DNA from: Labyrinthula sp. Ha
Lineage: Eukaryota > Sar > Bigyra > Labyrinthulida > Labyrinthulaceae
Length of the DNA stretch: 64,000 bases
Assembly: GCA_015227615.1 (NCBI GenBank)
Contig: JAALGZ010000029.1
Coordinates: 248,001-312,000, forward strand
Direction of reading: 5' to 3'
The translations under genes were made by a program, and so were the position numbers. This document shows, piece after piece, positions 1-13,525 of the stretch; position 1 is the first letter of the stretch, and each line of letters begins with the position of its first letter. The notes below the pieces were generated by a model. It saw only the letters and a list, made by a program, of their open reading frames with translations, searched no databases and was not told the origin of the DNA.

Positions 1-3000
1 CCAAACACTTTTTATCACCGAATACACCAATGAATGTTTGGAACCGGGATTTAAGACATGGATGACGTAGCTTAATCAGAGCTGAAAACCACAAAGCTTT
101 AGCAAACCAGATGAATAGACAAAGAAGAAGAAGTTCAAGCTACGGAACCCTAAATATGACATTTATCAAAATGTCTTAAGTTAAAAAAGATGACCTGTTG
201 CTAAAAACTGACATTTCAAGGGTGAATGAGGTGTTAGTATGTCAGAAACAGGCCAATTAATGTACAAAAAAGGAAATATTGATATAGAAAAACCTATTCA
301 AACAGAAGCTATCCTAATTTGGTACAAGCATAAAGGTTGTGTATTGATACACGGAAACAGATGGTTTAAACCCTGATTTAAAGCTGCAATACCGGTTCAG
401 TTGACATCTGGGGCTCGGTAAGCCTAAGGATAGAGGAGCTCCTGACTCAAGAGCACATATTCCCCAAAAAGCACTTGTTCCAAGGTATGTTTTCTCAAAA
501 TATACACCATACCATCAACAGAAGGAAAGAACGAACCCTGGAACCCAAGAGAATGTTGTTGGAGTCTTCTGGAGGAAGGCCATAAGGATCAGAATTTGAG
601 ATTGGGTTATACAAGGTTAGATAAGAATTTTCTGCTTGGATGCAGGAGATAGAGATTAAATTTCTATCAGTTGTCAGGCAGCAGAAATGAAGTTAGTGCA
701 ACGTTCAACACGCCCCATGGAAGATAAGACTGGATATAAAATCTGTTTAACTTTCCCTAGGGTGCCATATTTATTATGTTTTAATTCTTAGAAGAGAAAC
801 CGAATCTCGTATGTATGAAAGGAACTGGCATATAAAAGAGAAAAATGTATCTATATGGAGAAAAGATGAGCACTCAAAATATAAACTCATCTATATATAA
901 GGAAGATGCAGGTTCAGAGCAGACACGCATCCATATGAAGGATTGTGGTCACATAAATATGAAGGGCTAGTAGATAGGGTGAGTGTTTTTTTAAGAATTT
1001 AGCTCCAGTCTAGTTCACATTCTACCAATGGATAACCCATGTATATAGTTTTTTTCTTTTATTAAAGTAAATAAAGAAAACAAAGCTGACCAAGATTTCC
1101 AACATACAGGTTGCGTGTGGTGATATAGTTTTTGTTTCATTCTAGAGTCATAAAGATGGATGAAGTTATTTCCGAAGATTCTTATGACACTTACCAGATT
1201 TTGGTTCATCTTTTCCTCTGATTTTTCTTGTCCATATTGGCAATGTAGGTTTTCCTGGGTGCTGTGATTATGACATGTCTACGTCTGAGAAGTATCCAGC
1301 GGCTCAGTTTCTACATTCATATGTAACCCACAGAGCCGTTTCTTATGCTTTGCGTGGCCTATTATCAATGCTTTATTTAGTTTTCTTTCTGTAGCGTCAG
1401 AGCGATAACTCAAATAAAACACATCATCTTAATTTTCTTCCACTACTTTGATTGAAATCTTGTTGTCAGTTTCTTCAGTATTTCTTCAAACATCTCCAGT
1501 TTTCTTCAGCTCTTCTAAAGGTAGAACTCTCACAAGAAGGGAAATTTTGAATGACAGGAAATTTTAGTTGCACTAGCTATTGTATCAGGTAGACCCAAGT
1601 ATGAAATCATCTTGATTTTTCCTTTTGTCATCTGAGATAGGAGCCTTATTCAGTTTTATATTCCTTAACTTCATATCTGTTTTTGCTGAAGTGGTTCCAG
1701 CTTTAATACGTCTACAAATCTCTATTACAAACTCAATAGTAAAATCAAAAGGACACAATTCAGAAGAACAACAAAATATACTTTACCTTATTAATTTATC
1801 TCCTTTAAGATCACAAATTATTTGTATTTTTACTCTGAAAGGGGACATGATGATGCCATTCTCCACTTAAAAGGTTCTCAGCAACATTTTTGATAATTTC
1901 CATTACTACGTATGATCTGGATCGTTAGTATAGGGATCTCCAACGTTTTTAAGAATGGTTTGAGCGCATCTATCAATTACCAACCATTCTTGATTTTTCA
2001 CTTTCGTTTTTAGTACCGCTTTCTTATTCGTTGTCACAGATTTAGGACCAGATGGCCTATAGGGCGAAATAAGAAATAAAAGAAGGTGGCTTTAGGCAAG
2101 ATATCCCGTAAGACTAAAATATTTTCGATCTTGAAGCAAGGTTATTAGCTATTTTCCTGCTAGGCAGCAATGTTTATCTTTTTATAAGACAATTATATTT
2201 TCTCAATTATCTCATCAATACCACATGAGACCTTTTGTATCGTTTCTTTTAACCAGGTTCCAAATTAAACTCAAACTCACTAGAACAGCTCAGGGAACGA
2301 ACGCAAGTAAAAAATATAGGGTAATTGAAAAACGATTGGGTGAATAATTCTAATTCCATAATTAGGAACAAGCTTTAAGAAATTGTATATATTTCTCGTA
2401 TAAAATAATTTATTTCGAGTTTGATGTCTACATCAAAAGAACAAGGTGTATAGCAGTAAGATAGTTTGCCAGAATTTCCATTTTAACTGCAGAAAATACA
2501 TTCTATATTTGTGTCTTTAAGGCTAGTTTTGCTCTAGTAGTTTAAAAATGTTAGTTTCCACAATGAACAAAGGTTTGATTTTTTTTCTATTTGGTATTAT
2601 GTAGCTGAACATGATGCCACACAGAGTGGGAGACTGAAATTTGCTCTCTTGTCGGCGACGAGTTTGAACTGAAGCTCGTTATACTCCATTATCAATCATA
2701 CTCTACAAAAACATAGTTAAAGAGAATACAAATATGGCGAGGAATACAATGAATCACCAGACATCATTGCAAACCCAAAAAATTAACAAACTATTATTGG
2801 AATAATAGTGAATCAAAGGTTACCTTCGAGACATAATCATAAGGCAAAATCAATTTTAAGGAGGTTTTATTAATTTTACTCTCAATTCGTAAAATAAATA
2901 ATTGTGATTATCCGAATTCATCTTGGCCAAAGAAGATTCTAGAATTTAGGTTGTGCAAGGAAGATTGTTGTTCAAACTCATTGCAAATAGTTACAAGAAG

Positions 3001-6000
3001 AGTGGATACGGTTGCCCATAGACCGAAAAAATAGAACTCCTGCATAGTAGACATGTTTTCTTGCATATGATTATTTTGAGGCAGCTTTTCAAGAATGTAG
3101 TTATACTTACCTCTCAAAATAGTTAACTATTTTTTTCTGTTCTAGAGTACTTTAGAATTAGAGACCGGCAGCATATCAGCTTTCGAGTTATTCTATAGAA
3201 AAATTAAAAAATAAGCAATAAATTTTACATACAGTACAGATTTTACAAGAGTCCCTTTCTTCGTTCTTGTTCGTCTTATGTACAATGACGTATCCTTTTT
3301 TTGTATGAATAGTAGATAGATGCTTTTAGTAATATTGATTAGAACATGATAACCTAAACTGAGTTCCATAATAAAATAAAAATTTAAACCTAATTCTTAA
3401 TAACTAGCAGCTCGCTTATTTCTTGTAGAACTCTGAACGACACAAAAAATGTGGTTACTTTTACATCATTGGGATACTTCAGTACCTATTAACCCAACAT
3501 GAAGCACCATTCTTGTATGAACAGTCTTAATATTAAAGTTCAAGAGCATTTGCAGATACTCCATATTAATTGTTTCATAGTTTTGTCAAAAATAAGTTAG
3601 ACATTTTTTTGAAAGAATACTTAGGCCAGGGAGCGATTTATATACTATTTTGTTAAACGGATCTTGATCTTTCAAGATATTCTTTATCGCTCTCTGTTTA
3701 CTTGAAAGTGTTCAAAAAGTCACTTTTCATTTAACAATGAATTATCGTCAATAATGAGCAGGATGAATATATTATATTGTTCATTTATCTAAATTGATTG
3801 GGATAAATTTGATACTTGTTATATGTACTCAGAGGAATAATAAGTTGATATATATACTTTTGAAAAGCAGGAGTTTATAAGTAAAATCAAGTTGGTACAT
3901 GAATGATATCATGATATTTTAAACACTTAGAGATCAACCAAGTCAAACTTTATTAATATTTTTTTTCATAGAATTCATTTTGAAGAAAGTATTAGGAGTT
4001 TATCTGCATTTCCTGTAGTATGTGAAATGAAAAGCAATGAATAGCATTCCAGTGTGGGGGCCTTTTTATTCAAGCCACACTTGATGTTAAACTAACTAAG
4101 AGAAAGCTCAATATTTAAATTTAAAAATTGCTTCGGATAACAATTTCTATAGGCAGTTGTTATCATTTTCTGGAAATTTCTGAGGATGAAGGATCATATT
4201 AGATCTTCATGCTACATAAAATCTTTAGTTTTAAGTTTTTTTGTGCACATAAGGAAAATATTTGACTATATTTCCCCTCACATCATCTGGCTTCATCACA
4301 TTTTAAATCCTCATACACTTCTCAAATTCACAAATTCTACACAAGTATTATTCCTAGTTTTTTTTTCTTATGCTAATAATAGGTATAACATTATGAAGTC
4401 GGCACATTTTTTGTTTCTAGAAGATAATACTTTATCGCTATGCTTAGCACAGTAAGTAAGGAAGATATCACTGAACACATGTTAGATTTTAAATGTTCCA
4501 TTACTTTGGTTAATTTTTTTTTGCGTAAGCTTTTGAGAAGCCCCGGAAAGCTGTATCTTTTAGAGAAGGCTATATAATTCTCAAAATATGTACCCGAGCT
4601 CCCTATTTCTAAAAAGATACATAAATATAGAGTCTTCTGTTGGTAAGCCCAATTGAAGATTTTCAAAGTATCAATACGATGCCAGCATGGACTTTAATTG
4701 GAAGCAGGGTGTTATAAGTTTCAAAATCCCAGAATACAGTTTGTTGCCAACACCTTTCTATAACCGATACCCACCTATGCTTACTTATCTACTAAATTTA
4801 TCTATATTGATGATGGTGGTTATGAAATTTACTGGCTTGAGATCCCTGATTGGATACTTCCTTTTATTTAAACTACAATCTATTGAAAGGATTTATTTAG
4901 GAAAATATGTAAGGTGCGATAGAAACCGTCAAATCATTCTAAATCTAAAGACGGGACATTTATTACGGTACAAGTGCTAGTAAATATACTTGCTCAGTTA
5001 TATTTGAGACATTTTATTTAATTTTCATGTAATTTTTTATCATTACGCAAACCTCATACCTAAGAACTTAATATTCAATTATAATATGCACCATCATAGA
5101 GTGACAAGCTTCTGCCTTTCAGTAGACTATATATATGAAAATTATAGAGTGTCCTACTCAAATTATGATATAGTTGGCATGTTTCTATACCAGAATATGT
5201 CTAAGATGAGCTTGATGAAGCCAATTATGTAATGTTTTCACAATCCCTCTAGAAAATCAGAGACCTGTTCCGAACCCCCCTGGCTTTGGTAAAGTTGTCA
5301 CTGAAACTTGTGAAAACTTTCTTTCGACTTCAAGAGTTAAAAATATTGAAACGTGTAGCATTTTTGCAAAGACATAATTCTTGTCAGCTTCTGCCTTACT
5401 ATTGAAGACCAAGTTATTTCCTTTGAAGAAAATCCATTATGCGAAAGATAAATATTGAGAAGACTTACCCGGACTTAAAGATTGATTTAAGCTGTTATAG
5501 CACTTTAACCTTAATATAATTTGTAATAACAACCAGATGTTTCATATAAGTTCTTTTAGCTTGCTTTATATTTTTTATATCGGTGAACCTCACTACTCTT
5601 TGTTTCTAGGACAACTGAACTTAACTATTCTACTAAGAAACAAATTTTAATCCCCCTACGAATACGTTATTACGCTTTGGCTATGTTGTCAGTTCTCATG
5701 TGGTTTGGAATTGTCTTATATTAAACCCAAAGCTTAACTTTGATAGCAGTTATTAGAAATGCTTTTGTTATTCGATAACGTAGTTAATACCTTTATCATT
5801 GCGGAAGCAATCGTACGCAAGCTCACTGCTTAATCAACTACATGTACAATATATAAACTATCGTATAACCATAGGGTACTTGAGACGCCTTTCATACACA
5901 ACAGAACAGAACTCTTAAATCTTCATATGTCCATGTGTATTTTAAAATATTTTCTGAAATTAAGCGAAACCTTCCTTTCTATTTAGATTGATGTAACCTT

Positions 6001-6621
6001 TGTATTGAAGATCTGTTCTTGGACACTTCTACTTTTCAGCAATGTACAATAATAAGTTCATGCTTTAGATACTATTTGGAATAACTACTCTAGATAAAAA
6101 TAATTCATGAACCCTAATTAGATATTTAAATTCATGTTTGCTTTTCTTCGTTTGGACACAAAGTATTGAACCTTAGTTCATGAAGCAACATAGAAATAGC
6201 AGTCCATTGGGATCTGTCTCGAGTGGATTAAAATCCTCATAACTACTTAATCTCCCAGTAAATTTCAATACCAATATAATTCACGATGATACATTTCAGT
6301 TTTGGCTCTTAATTCTTCCTAGGTTTCCTGAACTGTTAAAACTCTAATCTCTTTTCTATTCTATATTTTGATCAAATTCCTTTAAAATACTGCCATACAG
6401 TCTAAGTTATAAACAGAGGTAAAAGAAATATATATCAAAAATATTTACTATGATAATTTTTTTTTAGCATTACTTTGTCATGAAGCGCATAAAGCATCGA
6501 CGATCATTATAATGGAAACTGAAGAGAAATTAAGGCTGTTTGGGAATCATGCCAAATAACGTAATATGGTATTACCATGGATAAGAACCAAAGCCAAAAG
6601 ATAATCGAAAGTGAGTAGAAG
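1..6621. other. gene-poor AT-rich segment
   Basis: I see no supportable gene here. The segment is AT-rich with frequent stops in all frames. The longest open frames (under 100 codons, for example 4687..4980 on + and 4391..4666 on -) show no recognisable domain or signal peptide and fit chance. I looked for tRNA A/B boxes, U-snRNA core sequences and tandem repeats and recognised none. Because introns in this genome can be about 29 nt, a gene made of very short exons could be missed. Confidence 0.5.
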
Positions 6622-7392
6622 ATGACCCAGATTAAGATTATATTTCCTGTATTTGGAGCAATAGTTTCTTTTCTAGTGTACGCATTCTATAGCCACTTTG
6701 GAGATACATACAATTATACCCCTCGCTCACGCGAAGGATACTCTAGTGTGGAAAGTTGGCTACTCTCCAACACACAGAAACAAAAAATTAACTTTGAAAA
6801 TACGAAAGGAAGAATCTATGAAGGATTTTCACCAGCAGAGTCATCAATTTTCAATATCACAAAACCACCCAAATTAAGAACAGATAGTATTAACCACTTA
6901 TTTAACATTTTGGGAAACGATACAACTCAATTTATTCTTGCAGATATAGCAGTTGAAATACCAGCTACTGAGATACGAGTTGAAATAGAAAAAGTTTGGG
7001 ATGTGTTAGTTGCTTTTGAAAATTATGGTACTTGGAACCCCTTTCACACTAAAATTGATGTAGTAGAAAGTGAAGATGGCAGGGTTTTCCTCGGCTTAAA
7101 TATAAATCTTGGAGTTATTGGATCAATAGTAAGCTATGAAGAAGTTTATTATGTGAGTACAAAGGATAAATTATTTATGTATGGTAACGCATTAGAGGTC
7201 CCTTCTTCGTTACGAGTTGTATGGCTTGATGTTCATCCAGAAAACGAAAAATGGACTATCATGAACAGTTATGATATGATTGGTGGGTTTTCAGCACTTT
7301 TTAGTAGGATTTATATTGAGAACAAAGTTTATGAAGGATTTTTGAGTCAGCACTTAGCTTTGAAGAAATATTTAGAGGATAAGTATCTTTAA
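6622..7392 (+). CDS. SRPBCC (START-like / polyketide-cyclase fold) protein with N-terminal membrane anchor
   Basis: This is a 256-residue protein. Residues 5-25 form a hydrophobic segment, either a signal anchor or a single membrane span. From about residue 105 to the end it reads as an SRPBCC-type ligand-binding domain: a strand rich in I/E, then VWDVLVAFENYGTWNPF, the typical 'vW..l.d...Y..WNPF' start of that fold, followed by alternating strands and a C-terminal helix ending KKYLEDKYL. These domains bind hydrophobic ligands such as lipids or polyketide-like molecules; the ligand cannot be predicted. The ATG at 6622 precedes the hydrophobic segment directly and the frame is uninterrupted. 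It sits 170 bp upstream of the helicase gene on the same strand. Domain call is fairly sure, function unknown. Confidence 0.8.
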   Translation: MTQIKIIFPVFGAIVSFLVYAFYSHFGDTYNYTPRSREGYSSVESWLLSNTQKQKINFENTKGRIYEGFSPAESSIFNITKPPKLRTDSINHLFNILGNDTTQFILADIAVEIPATEIRVEIEKVWDVLVAFENYGTWNPFHTKIDVVESEDGRVFLGLNINLGVIGSIVSYEEVYYVSTKDKLFMYGNALEVPSSLRVVWLDVHPENEKWTIMNSYDMIGGFSALFSRIYIENKVYEGFLSQHLALKKYLEDKYL

Positions 7393-7562
7393 CCGTCAAA
7401 AAATATGGATTTGGGAATATGCCCAAAAAAAAGTTCCTTTGCAACAGTTGCTGGAAGAAGACAAACTAAATATAAAACAAGCAATTTTGACAAAGTAGCA
7501 GACAATAGGGATTAGATTTTTCCCGAGGATAGATTGCACGCAGCTATATTATTAAAACACAG

Positions 7563-10500
7563 ATGAAACGATCTATGGTGAATGGGGTGTCCATCAAGTT
7601 TCCTTTCGAGCGTAATCTCTGTAACCGTTTTTGATCAATAGCCTATGAAGTGCAAGAAACATACATGGAAAAAGTTATAACTGCTCTGGATGGACGATCA
7701 GATGCCCTTCTGGAGAGCCCAACAGGAACTGGTAAAACCTTATCTTTGCTTTGCTCTACTCTGGCTTGGAGAGAACATCAAAAGAGACTACATCCACGGA
7801 AGGATCCACCAGTGATCATTTACTGTTCACGCACGCATGCACAGTTGAAGCAAGTTATTAAGGAGTTGAAAGTAGCATTTTTATTTGGTTAAATGTTTAG
7901 CGAACAAAATACAATGTGAAGTGTACGGTAGTAGGAGCACGAAAGCATCTTTGTATAAATAAAAATGTGGTAGACGCAAAGGATGAACTCCGATTTTCGT
8001 GCCGAGCTTTAACAAAGAAAGGAAATTGCGGATTCAAGAATAATCTTCTACGAATGAGTGATCTTCCAGAGCTTTTGACAGGTCATGATGGAAATGACCA
8101 GATCATGGACATTGAAGATTTGAAAGTGTTTGGGCAACAAAGAAATATTTGCCCGTACTATTTTTCTCGCCATGAATCTATACAAGATAAAGTGGATATG
8201 GTTTTTATGCCTTACAATTACCTTGTAGATCCAAGCTCAAGAAGTGGTTTAAAAATAAAATGGCAGAATTCAATTGTAATAATAGACGAAGCTCACAACT
8301 TGGAATCTGTTTGTGATGACTCTGCTTCGTTTAGTCTATCGAGTAAGACGTTTGCCTCAGCTGCTGATGAAGTTGATCAATGCTTGGAGCAGCTAGCAAA
8401 TCTCTCTGGCTTTCACCAGGATCCCGATGCAGATGCAGAACAAGTCCAGTTAAGTGAAGACGAACTGTTATTTGTTAAGAGCTTTATTTTGAATCTGGAA
8501 GGTGTGGTTGACTCGGTATCTTTTATGAAAACAAGTTATGGATGGGGTTGTACAAAGGAAGGGGGTTCGATAATCGATATTTTTTCAAGGGCTGGATTAT
8601 CGACGAAAGAAACTGTTACATACTTGGATTTACTGCAAAGAATTGTTGAGTCACACAGTAAGGCAATACATATCGAAAGAATTTTATCTGCTATTGAGAA
8701 AACATACCCAGATGCTTTGGAGCTAATAGGGAAGAACAGTCAAGAAAAGGAGAATACTTTACCTTATGGTACCTTAGAAACAATGTCATTGGCAAGGGCT
8801 CAGAGTTTTTTTAATGTGTATATAACAGATGAAGAACAAAAGGATACCTCATTTCCAACTAGGAAGAAAGCTAGAGGAGGAAACTTTTTGCAGGAGCAAT
8901 ATGTTCATTCTGGCTTTCAACAGGAGGGGCACCAAGAAAGTCAGGGAAGGGTATTGAATTTTTGGTGTTTTTCTCCAGGAGTGGCATTGGATGGGTTAAC
9001 GAAGTTAAACGTTCGAAGTGTGATTCTCACTAGTGGAACACTGAATCCTCTTTCTTCCTTTGAAGCACAGTTTAATCGACCTTTTCCTATTAAATTAGAA
9101 AATGATCATGTGATTGAGAAGAAGCAGCTATGGCTGGGGGTAGTCAAGACCGGTATCGCAGGAAGAGTGTTGAACTCAAACTACACCATGAGAGATACTC
9201 CTCAGTATAAGGAAGAACTTGGAAGGTCAATCCTTGCTTATTCTAAACTGTTACCTCAGGGTTGTCTTATTTTCTTTGCTAGTTATTATATTATGAACTC
9301 GTGCATTAATTTTTGGAAGGGGCATGGGCTTTATCAAATGATAGAAGAATATAAACCGCAGTTTATGGAGTCCAGAAAAAACTTGGAAAATGAAGAAGTA
9401 ATACTTGAGTTTAATCGGGCCGCGTCCAATACAAAAGGAGCAATTTTATACTGTGTTTGCAGAGGTAAGATTAGTGAAGGAATAGATTTTTCAGATGAAA
9501 AGTGTCGTGCTGTCATTGTCACAGGTTTACCTTATCCCCCAACAAAGGATCCAAAAGTTTGTTTGAAGCAACATTTCTTGGATAAAATGTCTGCTCGAAA
9601 AGAAGCGGGATCAGCAATGGCAACCTTTGGGATGGCTTCTCGTGCCAAAGTGCCTCTAATTACACTAACAGGAAAAATGTGGTATACGCAACAAGCAACA
9701 AAAGCTATTAACCAAGCTATCGGCAGAGTTATTAGGCACAGACAAGATTTTGGGGCGATTGTGTTGATGGATGAAAAGTTTACTTATGGGTCTGCAAAGC
9801 AGGGTCTATCCCAATGGTTAAGACCAAAGTTTAAAGTTTGCAAGGACTTTCGGGAAAGTTCTAGAGAGCTGGAAGATTTTTTCAAAGCAAGTGGTGTAGC
9901 TCCCACACGTGCTTTTCTGCCAAAAGGTTTTCGAGAAGAAAGCAGCAGCTCTGGAACAAGTTTCGTGTTCAACAAACGCACGTCAAGTGCTAGAAACCAG
10001 TCAGTACAAGAGCCAAGGCGACGACCTAACCCTTCCACGGCCAGAGCTCTTCGCCTGATCACACCAATAAGACAAACTGCAGGAGAAGTTCAGACCCCAA
10101 TTGAAAACCGAAAAGTACCTGGATCTATTTTTTCATTATTTGGCGCCTCAGCATCGACTACGGTTGCAGAAACTACTGTTATGAGGCAAACATCTAATGT
10201 CGATGACCTTGTTGCCACTGGGAGCATAAGGAAGCGAAAGGAGATTGAGCCAACATCTAATAAGAAAACTAAGCCTGGTGTTGAAGCTTTTGATCAACGC
10301 TGTAAGCAAGTACTTCCTAAGTCTGAATACCGGAAAATGACTGTGATTGTGAAGAGGTTAAGAGATTTAGGGCGACAAAGCGAAGCTGAAAGGGCAGGTG
10401 TGATAAACAATCAGGTCAAAATTTTGAGAAAAAGCAGAACTGATGAACTACTGAAATTGGATAAGATCTTGGTTGGTAAGCACGGTGAGGAGCTAAGGAA

Positions 10501-10585
10501 CTCGTTCTACAAGATGCTGCCGAAAACTTTGAGAGGAATTTTCAAGGAGCACTTGCTCGACAAATATATAGTAATATTAGACTAA
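7563..10585 (+). CDS. RTEL1: RTEL1-type Fe-S DNA helicase (three exons)
   Basis: Exons 7563..7611, 7642..7871 and 7901..10585 join in frame to 987 residues, with introns of 30 and 29 nt. Both joins restore family sequence: FPFE-P-YEVQ at the first and [12 protein letters not shown] at the second. This is an XPD/RTEL1/FANCJ-family 5'-3' helicase. Walker [10 protein letters not shown] is at 41-49 and DEAH at 222-225. Four cysteines lie between them (HLC, FSC, GNC, ICPYY), the ligands of a 4Fe-4S cluster. Motif [12 protein letters not shown] is near 698. The C-terminal 110 residues resemble the harmonin-homology region of RTEL1, which favours RTEL1 over FANCJ or XPD. RTEL1 dismantles D-loops and G-quadruplexes and protects telomeres. 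It converges with the transporter gene, 98 bp apart. Confidence 0.88.
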
Positions 10586-10683
10586 TAGAAAGCTGTCGTT
10601 TAGTTAATTTAGGTATTCTTGACACTGTACTATAGTCCTTTTTTTTGTTTGAGAGGAGAGGCGCATCTAAAGCAGTAAAACTT

Positions 10684-13525
10684 TTATAACTCTTGCGAAA
10701 TAATGTTCGTTTTCTGACCCACAGAACAAAAAATCGTGGGGGGCAGGTTAACACAGAGTCTACCCAAGATGTCCTCAAAATCCTTGTCAGTATCTGTCTC
10801 GAAATTCTTACTCAGTGGAAAGAAAAGATACTTGCTCTCTGGGGCGAAATGAAAATAAAAGTTTGTCAGCAGCGTGTTCAACTTGTCGACAGCCACAGAA
10901 TTTACTGATCGGTCAAATAGGGGAAGATTATCCATCTTTAGCACGTGGAATTGTATGTGTTTCGTTTTTAGTCTCGCCATTTCCAAAAGACCTCTGAGCC
11001 TTGCTTTTTGTAATTCCTCAGCACCTTGATCGTTACCTACAGGAATTACATTGAGTAAACGCAGTCTCAATGTCTTCTCTTTCTGGGTCAAGATATGCGC
11101 AAGTTGTATCTGCAGTGACAACTCTCCTTCAAGTTCAAAATGTTCTCCTAGCACTAGTACATCAACAAAGTGTACTTTCGTCTTCAGTCCAATCAACACA
11201 CTCAATCTAGATTCTCTTTTCAAGAAAGCCTCCATGGACTTTCGGCGCTTTTCCATCAGGTGAAAATTAGCTACAATTAAACAGTTCTTCTCTAGCACCA
11301 GGCTGTTACAAAAAACCCTTCTATACGAAAACTCTTGATTTTTTTTCAGTTCAATCATTATAGTGTTTGGTTTCATACCACCGAGCCCGGAGAGATGACT
11401 CAACTCGAAGAAACCTTTTTCATTACTTTCAGCCATGTTAACCTCTACTATAGCTTTAATTCCCTCACTCGGAAAGGTTTCACTCCACTTTTCTCTCACT
11501 TGATTCATCACTTCAACTTTTTGTGAGAGTATTGAAGACTCTGTATCTGGTTGAAACTCACTTTTTATGACCTGTCCCACGATAAACAAGCCACCTTTTT
11601 TTAATTTGTTGATGAAGTTTAGCAAAGGCAACTTTTCCTTAACTATGTTATCAAAACTTTGATTTAAGTTCCCCTCGAGATCAGAAAAACTGTAATACTT
11701 TTTAAAGGTTCCAAATGTTTCCAGTTCACCTTCTGTAGGCTTGACTTCAAATGAAGGTTGCAGAAGAATGATAGAAGGCCTCCAATGTTTCGGATGGCTA
11801 CTTTCATCTAGTCTCAAAATAAGTTTTCTAGCTTGTTGATACATCAAAGCTTGGGAAACTGCGCCCCAGTCTTTATTAGCTCCTTTAAAGCTAATATAGG
11901 CTATAACAGTTGTTATGAGCAAGAACGCATATAGACTATAGTATGCATTCAAATAGATAACAATAGCAATGCATAGAATAAAACCAAGGAAAGCCTGATT
12001 CCTAGAATAGTACGTAAAACTTGGTCGAAAGTTTGGAGTTCCAGAGAGGTCCAGCAGGAGGCAAGTGAGATTGACACAGGCATATGTCAACAAGAAACAG
12101 CTTGCAATTATTGGACTAATTACATCCAAGTCCCCAATAAAAGTACAAAGTTGAGCAATGATGAAGGTAAAAATCACAGCTCTCCGAGGTTCATCTCCTA
12201 AAACTTAGAAAAAATAACTAGCTACCTTTTTTAGTTCCCTTGGCAAAGTAAGCAATGCCTAAATCTGGCGGTAGGTTGTCACGTCCAAGTGCTTGCAGGA
12301 CTCGTGCACCACCAAACAGACTAAAGTTAAATAAACAATGAAACTTACCTACCAAGGCCTGCAGAAAATGCAGCAATGCATATACCAAAAACGGTTATAT
12401 ATTGACTGGGCCATGTGACATCTTGCATTAGGTTTGAATTATTTTTTAGGAGATCTCTTTGAAACGTACCAGCAAACCCAATAATGAGCACAACATAGAG
12501 ACTCCACGCGGTGAAAACTGCATATATAGTACCCAGCGGAATTGCTCTCTTTGGATCTGCCAAATCTCCAGATAAATTAGCACCCTCCATTATACCAGTC
12601 ACTGCATTAAAAAGAATTCCAAATACAAGGCGAAAGTCACAAAGGGAAGCAAACAAGGAACTTGACCCTGAACACTTAGGATCTTGTCCATAGCTTTCCC
12701 ACATATTCTCTTGTAACAAGTCAAAAAACCCAAGCTCTTGCACAATGGTGGCATTTGTTGAGCCTGAGGGAAGAATCTGAGCATTATTTGAATCTGAAAG
12801 ATAGTAAATAGAAAATATCCCCAGCACAACAGCACTTGCCTGCAACGCAAATACAAATGAATTGATCTTAGCAAAAAAGCCAGCCCCAATATAGCTGACA
12901 ATAGTCACACACCATAATGCAACACTTGCACATACAGTTATGAAAACTTTTCTTTTATTGAAATCCCATTTAACGGAAGAATCTCTCAAACCAAAACTTT
13001 CAAACGGATAGATGGAAAGTACAAGATTTTTACCGTTTGAATGAACTTCTGAAAGTTCAGGAAAAATTGTGTCAACAACTTCAGTCGCAAATCCGACAAC
13101 ATTAAAACTCGTTGCAATTGCATAAGCGAGGTAAAAAACTATTCCGATCGCGCCCCCGATCTCAGCTCCAAGGGACCTACTTAGGAGATAATAGCTTCCG
13201 CCTCCCTTAATCTTACCAGTTGATATTAACGCGCTCATACTCAATACTGTTAGAAGAGCAGCAGTTTCTCCAATAAGAAACATTAGCATCACCTTAACCC
13301 AACCGGCTTGTCCAACAGCCCAGCTAAGCCGCATGAACAAAATTACTCCAAGGATGTTCAGTAAGCAAGGAATATATACACCTAGTCCTTCATACAGAGA
13401 AAAATTATACCGTTAAATATTCCCAAATTGTTTTTTAACGGACCAGAGGAGAAAGACCGGAGTCTGGAAGTTGTAGGAAGTAATGGAGAAGATATAGAAG
13501 CATTGTCTGAATTTGAACCTTCCAT
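10684..13525 (-). CDS. SLC12-family cation-chloride cotransporter, SLC12A9/CIP1-like (four exons)
   Basis: Exons (minus) 13525..13411, 13381..12349, 12320..12226 and 12197..10684 join in frame to 918 residues; the introns are 29, 28 and 28 nt. All three joins restore family sequence: LGIFN-GVYIPCLLNILGVI, AFSAGLG-SLFGGARVLQALGRD and GTKK-GDEPRRAVIFTF. The protein has a short polar N-terminus, about 12 membrane spans starting LFMRLSWAVGQAG, the signature GGSYYLLSRSLGAEIGG, and a long cytosolic C-terminal domain that begins after ARKLILRLDESSHPKHWRP. Length matches the human SLC12A9 class (about 914). SLC12 proteins couple Cl- to Na+ or K+ movement; A9-type members are poorly characterised and probably endomembrane. 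CGTTAAA lies 9 nt upstream of the start. Confidence 0.9.

Noticed and set aside
4687-4980. 97-codon open frame on +
   Set aside because: No domain or signal, no neighbouring motif, and of a length expected by chance in several kb of AT-rich sequence.
5265-5285. GTTCCGAACCCCC as the reverse complement of a tRNA T-loop
   Set aside because: No acceptor, D or anticodon arm can be formed in the flanking sequence.
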